Source of the DNA: Chitinophagaceae bacterium
GTDB taxonomy: Bacteria > Bacteroidota > Bacteroidia > Chitinophagales > Chitinophagaceae
Assembly: GCA_003168265.1 (NCBI GenBank)
Contig: PMSV01000003.1
Coordinates: forward strand, 62,001 to 126,000
Direction: 5' to 3'
Length of the DNA: 64,000 nucleotides
Shown here: one piece after another, positions 26,033 through 34,786 of the stretch
How the letters are laid out: each line of letters opens with the position of its first letter
Position numbering within the stretch: the stretch's first letter is position 1
Made by a program: the position numbers and the translations under genes
The notes under the pieces: model-generated
The model's database searches: none
Seen by the model: the letters and a program-made list of their open reading frames with translations, nothing else
What the model was told of the DNA's origin: nothing

Positions 26033-27073
26033 ATGGAAAAGCGTCTGAAAAAACTGCAAATCGAAAAGAAAATATTATTTATTTCCTGTTGTATTGCCTT
26101 TGCCCAGATTGCTTGTGTAAAGAACATGTCTACGCAGCCTCTCACGCCATCGACCAGCACCATTGGGCAGATCATTCAACAGGGAACAAATCTGAGCATT
26201 TTGGACAGTGCGATGTCTAAATCAGGATTATTGGCTACGCTTGACAGCACCAATTCAGGCGGAGCGCCCTTCACGCTTTTTGCCCCGGTCAACACGGCTT
26301 TCATGAATGCCGGGATATATGATTCAAATATCGCTAAGGATTCGGTTTCCTATCTCAGAAGATTGATGGCCTACCATCTATATGCTGGTAATGCCAATAC
26401 CGTGGCAGACTGGTATGGCCTGATCGGGAACATGCGAAACTACCCTATCCAGTCAGCTAGCGGGGATTATTTTTACCTCACTATTGATTCAACAGGTTTC
26501 TATGTAAATGGATATGCGGTTACTCAAACTGATGTAATTGCGAAAAATGGAGTGATCCAGGCTCTTTCCGGGGTTTTGATTCCACCTAACGGCAGTATTT
26601 ACCAGACCCTTGTTAGCCTCAGCACTTCATCCGATACTTCTCTTAGCTTTATTGTTGCAGCCATACAGCGTGCAAGCCAGGGATTCAACCAGATAAATTT
26701 AACTTCCTTACTATCCAGTAGTGGCCAATATATTGACAGCACCTATACTTTTTTTGCGCCGACCAATGCCGCATTTATGGCAATTGGAGATTCCTCGATC
26801 GCTGCAATTCAACAAATTCCAATTGATTCTCTCAACAGGCTTTTGTTGACTAATATAATACCTGGCCAGGTATTTTCCAGCGATTTTCCCCTGGACAGTG
26901 TGCGCTTTTCCTATGCAGGGGATTCCCTGTTTTTCAGCACCATATTAGGGAATACGATAACAAGTGTAGGTGATTCTAGTATTTCGGCTTCCATCATCCA
27001 GACAAATATTCTGGCCACCAATGGTCTGATTCATATCGTCAACCAGATTCTTTATCCCTATTCTCCGTTTTAA
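26033..27073 (+). CDS. Fasciclin (FAS1)-domain lipoprotein, two domains
   Basis: 346 residues. The signal segment ends with lipobox AQIAC. Two FAS1 modules follow (about 45-185 and 190-345), each with the H1 motif FTLFAPVNTAFM or YTFFAPTNAAFM and a closing NGVIQALSGVLIPP or NGLIHIVNQILYP. Such surface lipoproteins are linked to adhesion or gliding in Bacteroidota. The last 35 bases overlap the end of the convergent mnmD gene. Confidence 0.9.
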   Translation: MEKRLKKLQIEKKILFISCCIAFAQIACVKNMSTQPLTPSTSTIGQIIQQGTNLSILDSAMSKSGLLATLDSTNSGGAPFTLFAPVNTAFMNAGIYDSNIAKDSVSYLRRLMAYHLYAGNANTVADWYGLIGNMRNYPIQSASGDYFYLTIDSTGFYVNGYAVTQTDVIAKNGVIQALSGVLIPPNGSIYQTLVSLSTSSDTSLSFIVAAIQRASQGFNQINLTSLLSSSGQYIDSTYTFFAPTNAAFMAIGDSSIAAIQQIPIDSLNRLLLTNIIPGQVFSSDFPLDSVRFSYAGDSLFFSTILGNTITSVGDSSISASIIQTNILATNGLIHIVNQILYPYSPF

Positions 27074-27725
27074 TAGCGCAGGTGATCTCCCGCTTTCCGG
27101 GCGGCCCCATTAATTTTTCCACCTTAAAACCGGCTCCGCTCATAGCTCTGCGGACATCTCCTTTTGCGGAATAGGTCATCAATATACCACCAAGATATAA
27201 ATGCCTTTCGATTTTCTCAAAGATCCCCGGGGTCCAGAGTGCGGGTTGCGAAGCGGGGCCGAAAGCATCGTAATAAATCAGGTGGAAATTATCTTCGAAG
27301 GCATAGTCATTAAAGTCGATAAGGAGCTTTCTCAGGAAAAAATGGGGGCTAATTGCTGCAGCTTCCCACTCATGCATTAGGAGGAATTTGTCCTGCAGAT
27401 CCATTCTTTTCAATTGTCCGCAATAATTGAGTCTGGCAGCCATTTCAAGAGAAAGGGGGAATTGCTCCACTGTTTCATAGTAGATATCCAAGCCGAGCTT
27501 TTCGGCTTCGATCAGGGTCAATAAGGTATTCAATCCGGTCCCAAAACCCATTTCAAAAACCCTAATCCTCTTTAATCCGCTTTCTGATAGCTTCAATAAT
27601 CCAGGCCTGATAAAAACATGCATCGACTCCTGGATAGCGCCAAACCTGGAATGGTAGGTCTGGTGACTGCCAGCCAATTCAATACTGTGTGACCCATCTT
27701 CAGTAAGGATAATATCTCTTTCCAT
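27039..27725 (-). CDS. mnmD: tRNA 5-methylaminomethyl-2-thiouridine methyltransferase (MnmD-like)
   Basis: 228 residues from the ATG at 27725 (a TTG at 27740 would add five residues). The Rossmann methyltransferase motif FEMGFGTGLNTL and the MnmD-characteristic YYDAFGPASQPALW segment are present, as is YSAKGDVRRAM. It would make the last methylation of the wobble uridine modification as a stand-alone enzyme, without the FAD oxidase half of proteobacterial MnmC. It overlaps the fasciclin gene by 35 bases at the 3' end. Confidence 0.85.
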   Translation of the reverse strand: MERDIILTEDGSHSIELAGSHQTYHSRFGAIQESMHVFIRPGLLKLSESGLKRIRVFEMGFGTGLNTLLTLIEAEKLGLDIYYETVEQFPLSLEMAARLNYCGQLKRMDLQDKFLLMHEWEAAAISPHFFLRKLLIDFNDYAFEDNFHLIYYDAFGPASQPALWTPGIFEKIERHLYLGGILMTYSAKGDVRRAMSGAGFKVEKLMGPPGKREITCAIKTENRDKESG

Positions 27726-27819
27726 CCCGCAAAACCTCAAATTATCAATAAAATTGAAAAAGCTGCAAATAGAACTGACCGACCGCTATCAGCGAAATTT
27801 CAAAAAATGGCTCCGGACA

Positions 27820-28047
27820 TTAGCTGTTCGCTATTATTTTGCTTTCAGCGACCCATTCGAGGATGTCCCCCGGTTGGCAGTCTAAAGCTTTGCAGATTGC
27901 CTCCAGAGTACTAAAGCGGACAGCTTTCGCCTTACCTGTTTTTAATATCGAAAGGTTAGCCAAGGTTAGATCCACTTTAACGGAAAGTTCATTTAGTGAC
28001 ATCTTTCTCCTGGCCATCATGACGTCTAAATTTACTACTATCGCCAT
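27820..28047 (-). CDS. YozG-like XRE-family regulator
   Basis: 75 residues, a single helix-turn-helix of the Cro/CI type (MSLNELSVKVDLTLANLSILK), ending in the ALDCQPGDILEW motif typical of the small YozG-like regulators. It starts 3 bases after the DUF2975 gene; this pair is common in bacteria and the regulator probably controls its own operon. Confidence 0.87.
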   Translation of the reverse strand: MAIVVNLDVMMARRKMSLNELSVKVDLTLANLSILKTGKAKAVRFSTLEAICKALDCQPGDILEWVAESKIIANS

Positions 28048-28050
28048 GGT

Positions 28051-28572
28051 TTATACAGTTAATTCATTTTCAGATTGAATTTCTACTCCTCTCTTAAACA
28101 TTTGAGCGAGTATATACACTATGCCGGCGAGGAAAATGGAATCTCCGGATATGTATGTTGCCACAAGACCATAACTCTTTTCGAGTATGCCAACATGTAT
28201 GTCGTAGGCCATAGCAACCAGCCAGACTAACAAAATCGAATAGCTTATCCTTTGCATTAATTTTACTACATCAGCATTAAATGGCCTGGCAATATTTAAT
28301 TTGCTTAACAGACTTGTCATTAAAAAAGCAATATAGGCTTGTATTATGTACCATATTACTTTATAGCCCACCACGAAGGTATACTGCAGCAAACTGTGCC
28401 GCCTGTAAGCATACAGGTCCAATCCTTTGTAAAGATCTTTTGCAGCCAGTGCATTTCCTATACTTACAAACCAGGAAATGATGATGGCTCCGGCAATAGT
28501 CGCTAAACCTATAAATACAATCCATGCAAGAATATGTATCACTGTAAGGAAATTCTCTGCTTTTGATTTCAT
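28051..28572 (-). CDS. DUF2975 membrane protein
   Basis: 173 residues from the ATG at 28572 (MKSKAENFLTVIHILAW). The open frame extends 25 codons further upstream, but those codons lie inside the leader repeat shared by unrelated genes, so the shorter start is preferred. Four membrane helices and a charged loop with ARPFNADVVKLM, the DUF2975 signature region. Function unknown; it forms an operon with the XRE regulator 3 bases downstream. Confidence 0.8.
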   Translation of the reverse strand: MKSKAENFLTVIHILAWIVFIGLATIAGAIIISWFVSIGNALAAKDLYKGLDLYAYRRHSLLQYTFVVGYKVIWYIIQAYIAFLMTSLLSKLNIARPFNADVVKLMQRISYSILLVWLVAMAYDIHVGILEKSYGLVATYISGDSIFLAGIVYILAQMFKRGVEIQSENELTV

Positions 28573-28640
28573 CTTAAAAGTTTTAGTTTTTTTCTGTTTG
28601 CCAGATGGAACCTCGCTTATTCGAGCTCGGTTTTCATCCG
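28573..28640 (-). repeat. Leader repeat, copy 4, immediately before the DUF2975 gene
   Basis: Minus-strand blocks: GAATAAGCGAGGTTCCATCT, GGCAAACAGAAAAAAAC and TTTTAAG directly before ATG. The central part agrees closely with copies 1-3; the 5' part differs. A TAnnTTTG promoter lies just upstream, so this copy is a transcribed 5' leader. Confidence 0.65.
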
Positions 28641-28649
28641 ATTTCAATA

Positions 28650-28680
28650 CAAATATAGATAAATAATTATCAAATTACAA
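28650..28680 (-). promoter_or_regulatory. Promoter of the DUF2975-XRE operon
   Basis: On the minus strand TATATTTG (28657 to 28650) fits TAnnTTTG exactly, with TTG at 28680-28678 about 20 bases upstream. The start of transcription would be near 28643, so the leader repeat forms the first about 70 bases of the mRNA. Confidence 0.5.
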
Positions 28681-28837
28681 TAATAATATATCGTTATTAA
28701 ATAAATACTTATTATTGTAATATGAATAAGACGCAGATTTACTCTTTATTCTTGGGGTTTGCCTATAGTTAATTTTAGTCCGGAATTTCCGGAACATTAA
28801 TAATTTTAAAGATTTCTATAAGCAACAATATTCCCGC

Positions 28838-29443
28838 ATGCCATCCGACTATATCAACCATCTTTCTAAGGACAAGGTTCTGAAAAAACTGCTCAAGAGC
28901 CAAAAGGTATTCCGACTGAAAAAGCGAAAGGATGTTCACCTGCATCTCTGCGGATCTATCATGAGCCAGCAATTGTCTACTAAGGTCGCCGATATCATTC
29001 ATGCAAGATTTCTCGGCCTCTATGAAAACAGGGTTCCAAAACCAGATGAAATCTTAGCTACTCCCTTTGAAGCCCTTAGAGCAATTGGCCTTTCCAATGC
29101 CAAGACTCAATATATCCTGAATGTCGCCCGTTTTGCCATGGAAAAAGGCCTGGATCACAGGCATCTCAGCAAACTCTCAGAAGAGGAAATCATTGTTTAT
29201 TTGACTGGCATTAAAGGCGTGGGACGCTGGACTTCCGAAATGTTATTGATGTTTACGCTTGGAAGGGAGGATGTTTTCCCGGCAGATGACCTCGGTATCC
29301 AAAAAGCCATGATCAGCCTCTATGGGCTTGACTCCAAAAACAAGAAAAAACTCCGTGAACGAATGCAAAAGATCTCTGCCAACTGGAGCCCCTACCGGAC
29401 ATATGCCTGCCTGCATCTCTGGCGTTGGAAGGACAAAACCTAA
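28838..29443 (+). CDS. alkA: DNA-3-methyladenine glycosylase II, AlkA family
   Basis: 201 residues. The helix-hairpin-helix LTGIKGVGRWTSEM is followed by FPADDLGIQKA, whose second Asp is the catalytic residue of AlkA-type glycosylases. It removes alkylated bases from DNA. It lacks the extra N-terminal domain of E. coli AlkA, as short versions do. It overlaps the convergent lptC gene by 4 bases. Confidence 0.9.
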   Translation: MPSDYINHLSKDKVLKKLLKSQKVFRLKKRKDVHLHLCGSIMSQQLSTKVADIIHARFLGLYENRVPKPDEILATPFEALRAIGLSNAKTQYILNVARFAMEKGLDHRHLSKLSEEEIIVYLTGIKGVGRWTSEMLLMFTLGREDVFPADDLGIQKAMISLYGLDSKNKKKLRERMQKISANWSPYRTYACLHLWRWKDKT

Positions 29444-30024
29444 TTCGATAACCCATTGTCCCTGGTCATAATTGTTCCCGTGACTTTGCCGATCACATAC
29501 CAGCTAAAATCCTGACCGGCTTCCAGACCGGTCCCGAAAATGATCTTGTCCTTTGTATTGATCCTCACTTTCTTATCTGTATAGAATTTCTGGGTATTTT
29601 TGTCCCACCAAAGCTCATCGCAATGAAGGGTATCTCCTTTGAGAATATTTCTGACAACTACGCTGTCCTTCAGGAATACTTTCTGTTCCAATTCTCTGTA
29701 TTTGCCATAATGCGCATCCAATTTGCTTTCAATTTTCAATGAATCGTTGTAAAAATCCACGTGGAGGGTTTTAGGAAATTCAACATAGGTGGAATCGGTG
29801 ATATGCCTGAGCATATAGGGGGCAGTAAGGAGTGCCTTTACTCTTGCATCATTGCTATAATAGCTCAGGATATGAGTGCCCTCCTCAGTACTGGTCTGCT
29901 TTTTACCGACTGTGGGAATATCCTTTAAATTATTGGTGCAGGCTGATATGAAAAATAGCCAGCAGCCTGACAAGGCAAGGGCAATAACGCGAATTAGTTT
30001 ATCGATTGAAGACACTGATGGCAT
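29440..30024 (-). CDS. lptC: LPS export protein LptC, lipoprotein form
   Basis: 194 residues. The N-terminal signal ends in lipobox ISAC (Cys about residue 29), so this LptC is a lipoprotein rather than membrane-spanning, as in Bacteroidota. The body is the LptC/OstA-like beta-jellyroll: YVEFPKTLHVDFYND, ESKLDAHYGKYRELEQKVFL, FYTDKKVRINTKDK. It passes LPS from LptB2FG towards LptA. It overlaps the end of coaX by 26 bases, so the two are translationally linked. Confidence 0.82.
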   Translation of the reverse strand: MPSVSSIDKLIRVIALALSGCWLFFISACTNNLKDIPTVGKKQTSTEEGTHILSYYSNDARVKALLTAPYMLRHITDSTYVEFPKTLHVDFYNDSLKIESKLDAHYGKYRELEQKVFLKDSVVVRNILKGDTLHCDELWWDKNTQKFYTDKKVRINTKDKIIFGTGLEAGQDFSWYVIGKVTGTIMTRDNGLSN

Positions 30025-30724
30025 ATAGGCCCTTGTAGATTAGATAAGGATTTGCAAATATCTTGTTTTTAAGGTAGCGCATAAAATAACTGCTGTCCCC
30101 TCCGCTTAAAAGCACGTTAAAGTTCCCGTATTTCTCAGCATAGGCATCGATGGTTCCATCAATCTCCTTCGCCATGCCGATGATGACCCCGCTTAGTATA
30201 TTGGTTCGGGTATCATATCCGACCAAAGGAAAATTCCAATCCGCCTTTACGAGCGGCAATCTGGCCGTGAATTCATGAAGCGATTTGAATCGCATTTCCA
30301 TGCCCGGAGAAATGCCCCCACCCAGGAATTCATTGTATTTGTTTACAAAATTGTAAGTGACGGCCGAACCAAGCCCGATGACAAGATTGTTTTTCCCGGG
30401 AAACAGATCCACTGCGGCTGCTACCAGGGCTAAACGGTCGGCGCCGATCGTATCCGGTTTGCCTACCGGAGTCGTAACTGGAAATTTGGACAGATGATCT
30501 AATTTATGGAAGCTGGTCTTTTCCCGGAGAATTTCTTCCGTGCTTATTTGGTGATTGATCACCGAAGACAGGATCGAATAATCCGCATGATTTTGATCCG
30601 CGAGTTCCCGGATGGTTTGCGGGTCATCGTTCTCCAGGACGATTTCCCTGATAAATTTTCCATCCGAAAAAACTCCGCATTTTAACCGTGTATTACCGAA
30701 ATCCAAACACAAGGTAGTGGGCAT
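29999..30724 (-). CDS. coaX: Type III pantothenate kinase
   Basis: 241 residues from the ATG at 30724 (MPTTLCLDFGNTRLKCGVF); the frame is open 26 more codons upstream inside the end of the preceding gene, which I reject. Motifs: DFGNTRLK (ATP binding), PDTIGADRLA with the substrate-binding GxDR, GSAVTYNFV, and GGGISPGMEMR. It makes 4'-phosphopantothenate, the first step of CoA synthesis. Confidence 0.93.
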   Translation of the reverse strand: MPTTLCLDFGNTRLKCGVFSDGKFIREIVLENDDPQTIRELADQNHADYSILSSVINHQISTEEILREKTSFHKLDHLSKFPVTTPVGKPDTIGADRLALVAAAVDLFPGKNNLVIGLGSAVTYNFVNKYNEFLGGGISPGMEMRFKSLHEFTARLPLVKADWNFPLVGYDTRTNILSGVIIGMAKEIDGTIDAYAEKYGNFNVLLSGGDSSYFMRYLKNKIFANPYLIYKGLYAISVFNR

Positions 30725-30746
30725 CTGAAGAATTTTGTAATTCGAT

Positions 30747-31391
30747 TCATTCCTCGAACTGAAAGGAGGAAAGGTTTTTAAAATGCCCGTTAAGCTTAAC
30801 ACGCTTTTTCAACTTCTCCATTTCTGCGATCACGGGCAATACCCGGGTCAGGTGTCTTTTCAGGAATTCCTGGCGTTGCTCTTCAAGTGGCAGTTTCAGC
30901 AGTTCATATTCTTCATCCAGGGACAGGCCGGCATGATGGGCGATATCATATGCAGTTAACTTATCATCCGCCATCTGAAAATCCTTGGTGATCTTGAGAA
31001 GCTTATGCAATTCCCTCAGAGCAATCACCACCTTAATCATCAGATCGCGGTTCCCGCTGCCTGTATTCAGATCCTGGTGTTTCACAATGGCCCCGCTATA
31101 CAATTTATCCGGAACCGTGCGGATTGTTTCCAGGATTCTGAAAACATTGATTCCTTCGGTACGGATATCCATTTCCCCATTTTCCTGCTTATTCACGATT
31201 TCGAGGATTCGCACCAGGGTGCCCATTTCCTGCACTTCATTGTTGATGACACAAGGAATGCCAAAAGCCTTATTTTCCAACTGGCACTCATTTATCAGTT
31301 GAATATAACGGGGTTCAAATATATGAAGGTTGAGATTTTCACCAGGGTAAACCACAATGCTCAATGGAAATATCGCAATGAAATTCGTCAT
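30747..31391 (-). CDS. Lon N-terminal substrate-binding domain protein
   Basis: 214 residues. The first about 190 residues follow the Lon-N (LAN) domain: IFPLSIVVYPGENLNLHIFE, PRYIQLINEC, FGIPCV, MGTLVRI, and a helical C-terminal half. No ATPase or protease follows, so it is a stand-alone LAN protein, perhaps an adaptor. It starts the lonN-coaX-lptC gene row on the minus strand. Confidence 0.85.
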   Translation of the reverse strand: MTNFIAIFPLSIVVYPGENLNLHIFEPRYIQLINECQLENKAFGIPCVINNEVQEMGTLVRILEIVNKQENGEMDIRTEGINVFRILETIRTVPDKLYSGAIVKHQDLNTGSGNRDLMIKVVIALRELHKLLKITKDFQMADDKLTAYDIAHHAGLSLDEEYELLKLPLEEQRQEFLKRHLTRVLPVIAEMEKLKKRVKLNGHFKNLSSFQFEE

Positions 31392-31461
31392 GGCCGAATT
31401 TTGTAATAAACCTGCAATCTACTACATTGTCCATTAAAAAGTTCCGGTGAAGGGATTGGCA

Positions 31462-31469
31462 TAAATTTG
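31462..31469 (+). promoter_or_regulatory. Probable -7 box for the GT9 gene
   Basis: TAAATTTG fits TAnnTTTG and lies 22 bases before the TTG start at 31492. No matching -33 TTTG is seen, so confidence is modest. Confidence 0.4.
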
Positions 31470-31491
31470 CGGTTTCTTATCTAAAAAATTA

Positions 31492-32523
31492 TTGTTTACA
31501 ACAGGGAAAAATATTATCCTAAGCAGGACGGATAACATTGGAGATGTGTTACTCACGCTGCCCATGGCGGCCGTCCTAAAAAATAATCTGGAAGACTGCC
31601 GGATCGGCTTCCTGGGAAAATCCTATACCAGGCCCCTTATAGAAGCATGCGGGCATGTGGATGAATTCATAGACATTGAAAATTTCCTGAGTCAGGACCA
31701 TGCACTGATCTGCGGTAAATCAACGGATTCCATCATCCACGTATTTCCCGTGAAAGCCATCGCTCGTCATGCCCGAAATATCGGTATACCGGAACGCATA
31801 GGTACGACAAACCGGATTTATCACTGGTTGAACTGCAACCGCCTGGTCCGGCTAGGCCGAAAGAACTCCCTGTTGCATGAGGCCCAATTGAACCTGAAAC
31901 TACTGGCTCCCTTGGGCATACAAGATGACTATTCGCTTGAAGAGATTGGAAAACTATTTGGGCTAAAGCGATTCGTCGAATTGCCTGATGAATTCAAAAG
32001 CCTGCCTGACCGGAGCAGATATAACCTCATCCTGCATCCCAAATCACAGGGGAGCGCCAGGGAATGGGGGATCGATCATTTTATTCAATTGATCTTATCC
32101 CTGGACCCAAAGCAATATAATCTCTTTGTTTCCGGAACTGAAAAGGAAAGGGAATCATTAGGGCCATTGATCCAGGCAGGTAAAGGTAGAATAACTGACC
32201 TCACCGGGAGAATGAACCTGGCCCAATTCATTTCCTTCATCAATCTCTGTGACGGTCTGGTGGCCGCCAGTACAGGCCCATTGCATATCTCCGCCGCCCT
32301 TGGCAAGGATGCATTCGGCATTTACCCGCCCATCAGGCCCATGCACCCCGGCAGATGGGCCCCGCTAGGTCCCGGCGCCCGTGTTTTCGTGATAGAGAAA
32401 AATTGTAATAATTGCTCGGACAAACAAATGCCATGCGCATGCATGCAAGCCGTCCCTCCTGATTGGATCAGGCAATCCATCGAAGAGGCAGCAGAAAAAA
32501 AAATGCAAATCGACCCTATTTGA
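31492..32523 (+). CDS. Glycosyltransferase family 9 (heptosyltransferase-like)
   Basis: 343 residues from a TTG at 31492; the conserved opening IILSRTDNIGDVLLTLPM begins eight residues later, so a downstream ATG would truncate it. Family landmarks: GDVLLTLP, the LHPKSQGSAREW donor-binding loop, and CDGLVAASTGPLHISAALG. GT9 enzymes add heptose or similar sugars to the LPS core. It converges with, and overlaps by 8 bases, a gene that starts with a second GT9 domain. Confidence 0.85.
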   Translation: MFTTGKNIILSRTDNIGDVLLTLPMAAVLKNNLEDCRIGFLGKSYTRPLIEACGHVDEFIDIENFLSQDHALICGKSTDSIIHVFPVKAIARHARNIGIPERIGTTNRIYHWLNCNRLVRLGRKNSLLHEAQLNLKLLAPLGIQDDYSLEEIGKLFGLKRFVELPDEFKSLPDRSRYNLILHPKSQGSAREWGIDHFIQLILSLDPKQYNLFVSGTEKERESLGPLIQAGKGRITDLTGRMNLAQFISFINLCDGLVAASTGPLHISAALGKDAFGIYPPIRPMHPGRWAPLGPGARVFVIEKNCNNCSDKQMPCACMQAVPPDWIRQSIEEAAEKKMQIDPI

Positions 32524-34630
32524 CCTTGTAGAACATTTTCAGACAAAAAAGGACCCTTCTCATGTAGGAATATTTCTTAACGAAAAGGAGGGATTTCATA
32601 TGCCTGAAAAAAAAGAACATCCTTAGAAAATCATTCCTCAAGGAAAAGTCCCGGTAGCATTTCATCATGGATTTTAGAATTTCCTTTTCCTCCTTCATTT
32701 CGGGATGGCAGGAAGTATAAAAAATCTCAACCCTTTCCCTGATCTGGCTGATTTCCCTTCGGTTTCTTTCCTTCAGGCTTTCCTGCCGGTCCTTCCGGCT
32801 CCTTCCTCCCACGGCTCCGAAAACATTTGACGAATGCTGCCGGTAAAAAACAAGGGGCCGGTTCACATAAACAACGCTTCCTTTCAATGTTGCCTGAAAA
32901 GCGAGCCACCAGTCATGAGGGATGCAGCTAAGAAAAGGCCGGGCAGAGTCATAAAGCGATTTTCTGAAAAGGAGTGCATGACCATAGAGCCTGCAAAAAG
33001 CGGCTACCTGGATACAGTTTTCGATATTGGCATAATGTACTTTTTCGGATATAAGACCTTTTCTTTCTTCCAGTGTCTCATTGCAGATATAGGAATCACA
33101 GTAGGCCATCGGATGATCGCCAATAGCCTCCATCTCAGCCTGGATCTTTTCAGGGTGCCATCGATCGTCCTGATCGCAAAGCGCAATGAACTCACCTTTT
33201 GCCAGGGAGCAACCCAGATCGAAATTCCGGATATAACCCAGGTTGGATAGATTGGCCTGGATACGGATATTCGGGTATCTGGCGGCATATTCTTCCAGAA
33301 TGGAAACCGTTGCGTCTCTGCTTCCATCGTCCACACAGATGATCTCCCAATTGGGATAAGTCTGGGCAATAACAGAATCCAACTGATCGGAAAGATATTT
33401 CTCACCATTATAGGTCGCCAGTACGACGGAAACGAGTGGCAATGAGATTTGAACTGCAGGCATTATCTTTTCCCTGAATTCTTCCAGGACAGAAAAGACG
33501 GTCTTTGGCTGAATACCCGAAATATCTGCCGTCACCGCCGTATAATGCAGGGACCAGTCTCCATGCCTTTTCCTCCATTTGTTAAATACTTCGGGGTAGA
33601 TCGTACGGACCCCATTCAGGCCGGCCCTTTCATATTCTGTGAACCGGAGATAATTGTCTCCATTGGTAACGATAACTGTAGGTTTGTGCAAAGAAGCGGA
33701 TAGATGTGCGGCCATGGTATTATTTGAGACTACCGCCAAAGAGTTACTCAGCAAATTGACCGTTTCCAGCATCGATACCCTTCCAGCAAACTGCAATGCA
33801 CCGGTAGCCTGACAAATTTCTGCCCCCATGCTCTCTTCGGCCGCCCCTCCAGAAATCACGAGCTTCCATTCAGGATGCCGCTGCTTGACCAAATGGATAA
33901 AGTCTATCCAATTCGGTGCCGGCCAGCGCCTGCTATTGGTAGCAGCTCCGATAAAACATAAAATATATTCACCATCCACCAGTCTTTTTTCCTGAAAGGG
34001 CAGGTCGGGGTAATCTATCTGGTAATTTAAATCACAGCTCCAATTAGCGAAAAACCTGTTGAATAAGAACTCATGAATAAATGGATCCTCCGGCTGATAA
34101 AGGGATGTATAGAGCGAATCTGATAAACTATTCCATGAATGATGCCTGAATGTATTTTGAGAACCGATTCGGCTGGCCGCTCCCGTTGCTAGTGCGCAAA
34201 GATCATCGAGAAGCAGGGGACGCGTGCAAGAGGGGCATATCACTGCATCGAATCCTTTCTCATTTAATCCTTCCCAGATACCGAGGCGGTAATCTTCTTC
34301 CGCCAAATATTTTTTCTTATCAACAAACTGCACTTCATCCACCTGGTCCCGGTCAAAAGCCTCGAACAATTCTTTCCAGGCCTGGTTAGCCAAAAGATGA
34401 ACAGAATAACCTTTCCATTTTTCCGAGGCCTTATAGGCTCCGAGAAAATTCCTGAAAAGCAGGTAATCCCCGATATCGTCCAAACGGATGACCAGTAATT
34501 TTTTTTCTGTATGACTAACTGAAGCTGCAGATGGCAGTTTTCTTTTCCAATCATCGAAAGTTTTTAAAAGCCTTCTCTCGCTTTTAAAGGATTGGAAGCG
34601 CCGGATGAGAAGGGAAAGAAATCTTGACAT
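32516..34630 (-). CDS. GT9-GT2 fusion glycosyltransferase
   Basis: 704 residues from the ATG at 34630. Residues about 40-385 are a GT9 domain (LLVIRLDDIGDYLLFRNFL, then NSRRWPAPNWIDF, then AVVSNNTMAAHLSASL). Residues about 395-640 are a GT2 GT-A domain (VVLATYNGEKYLSDQLDSV, VDDGSRDAT, LCDQDDRWHPEK with the DxD-like site). The C-terminal 70 residues are basic and aromatic and may touch the membrane. One polypeptide would add two sugars in LPS or O-antigen synthesis. The fused order is uncommon. Confidence 0.85.
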   Translation of the reverse strand: MSRFLSLLIRRFQSFKSERRLLKTFDDWKRKLPSAASVSHTEKKLLVIRLDDIGDYLLFRNFLGAYKASEKWKGYSVHLLANQAWKELFEAFDRDQVDEVQFVDKKKYLAEEDYRLGIWEGLNEKGFDAVICPSCTRPLLLDDLCALATGAASRIGSQNTFRHHSWNSLSDSLYTSLYQPEDPFIHEFLFNRFFANWSCDLNYQIDYPDLPFQEKRLVDGEYILCFIGAATNSRRWPAPNWIDFIHLVKQRHPEWKLVISGGAAEESMGAEICQATGALQFAGRVSMLETVNLLSNSLAVVSNNTMAAHLSASLHKPTVIVTNGDNYLRFTEYERAGLNGVRTIYPEVFNKWRKRHGDWSLHYTAVTADISGIQPKTVFSVLEEFREKIMPAVQISLPLVSVVLATYNGEKYLSDQLDSVIAQTYPNWEIICVDDGSRDATVSILEEYAARYPNIRIQANLSNLGYIRNFDLGCSLAKGEFIALCDQDDRWHPEKIQAEMEAIGDHPMAYCDSYICNETLEERKGLISEKVHYANIENCIQVAAFCRLYGHALLFRKSLYDSARPFLSCIPHDWWLAFQATLKGSVVYVNRPLVFYRQHSSNVFGAVGGRSRKDRQESLKERNRREISQIRERVEIFYTSCHPEMKEEKEILKSMMKCYRDFSLRNDFLRMFFFFRHMKSLLFVKKYSYMRRVLFCLKMFYKVK

Positions 34631-34786
34631 GGTGAATTGAGAATTCAAAGATAGGTTTGGAGCAACAATATAATTTTGTTATTTCGCTCTTTACCTCAAT
34701 ATTCATTTCTTTTACATCTGATTTAAAGAAACCGCACCAGGGGTTCCCGGGAAGAGCCTGTGGAGTATCTCTCGTTAGAGAGTTCG

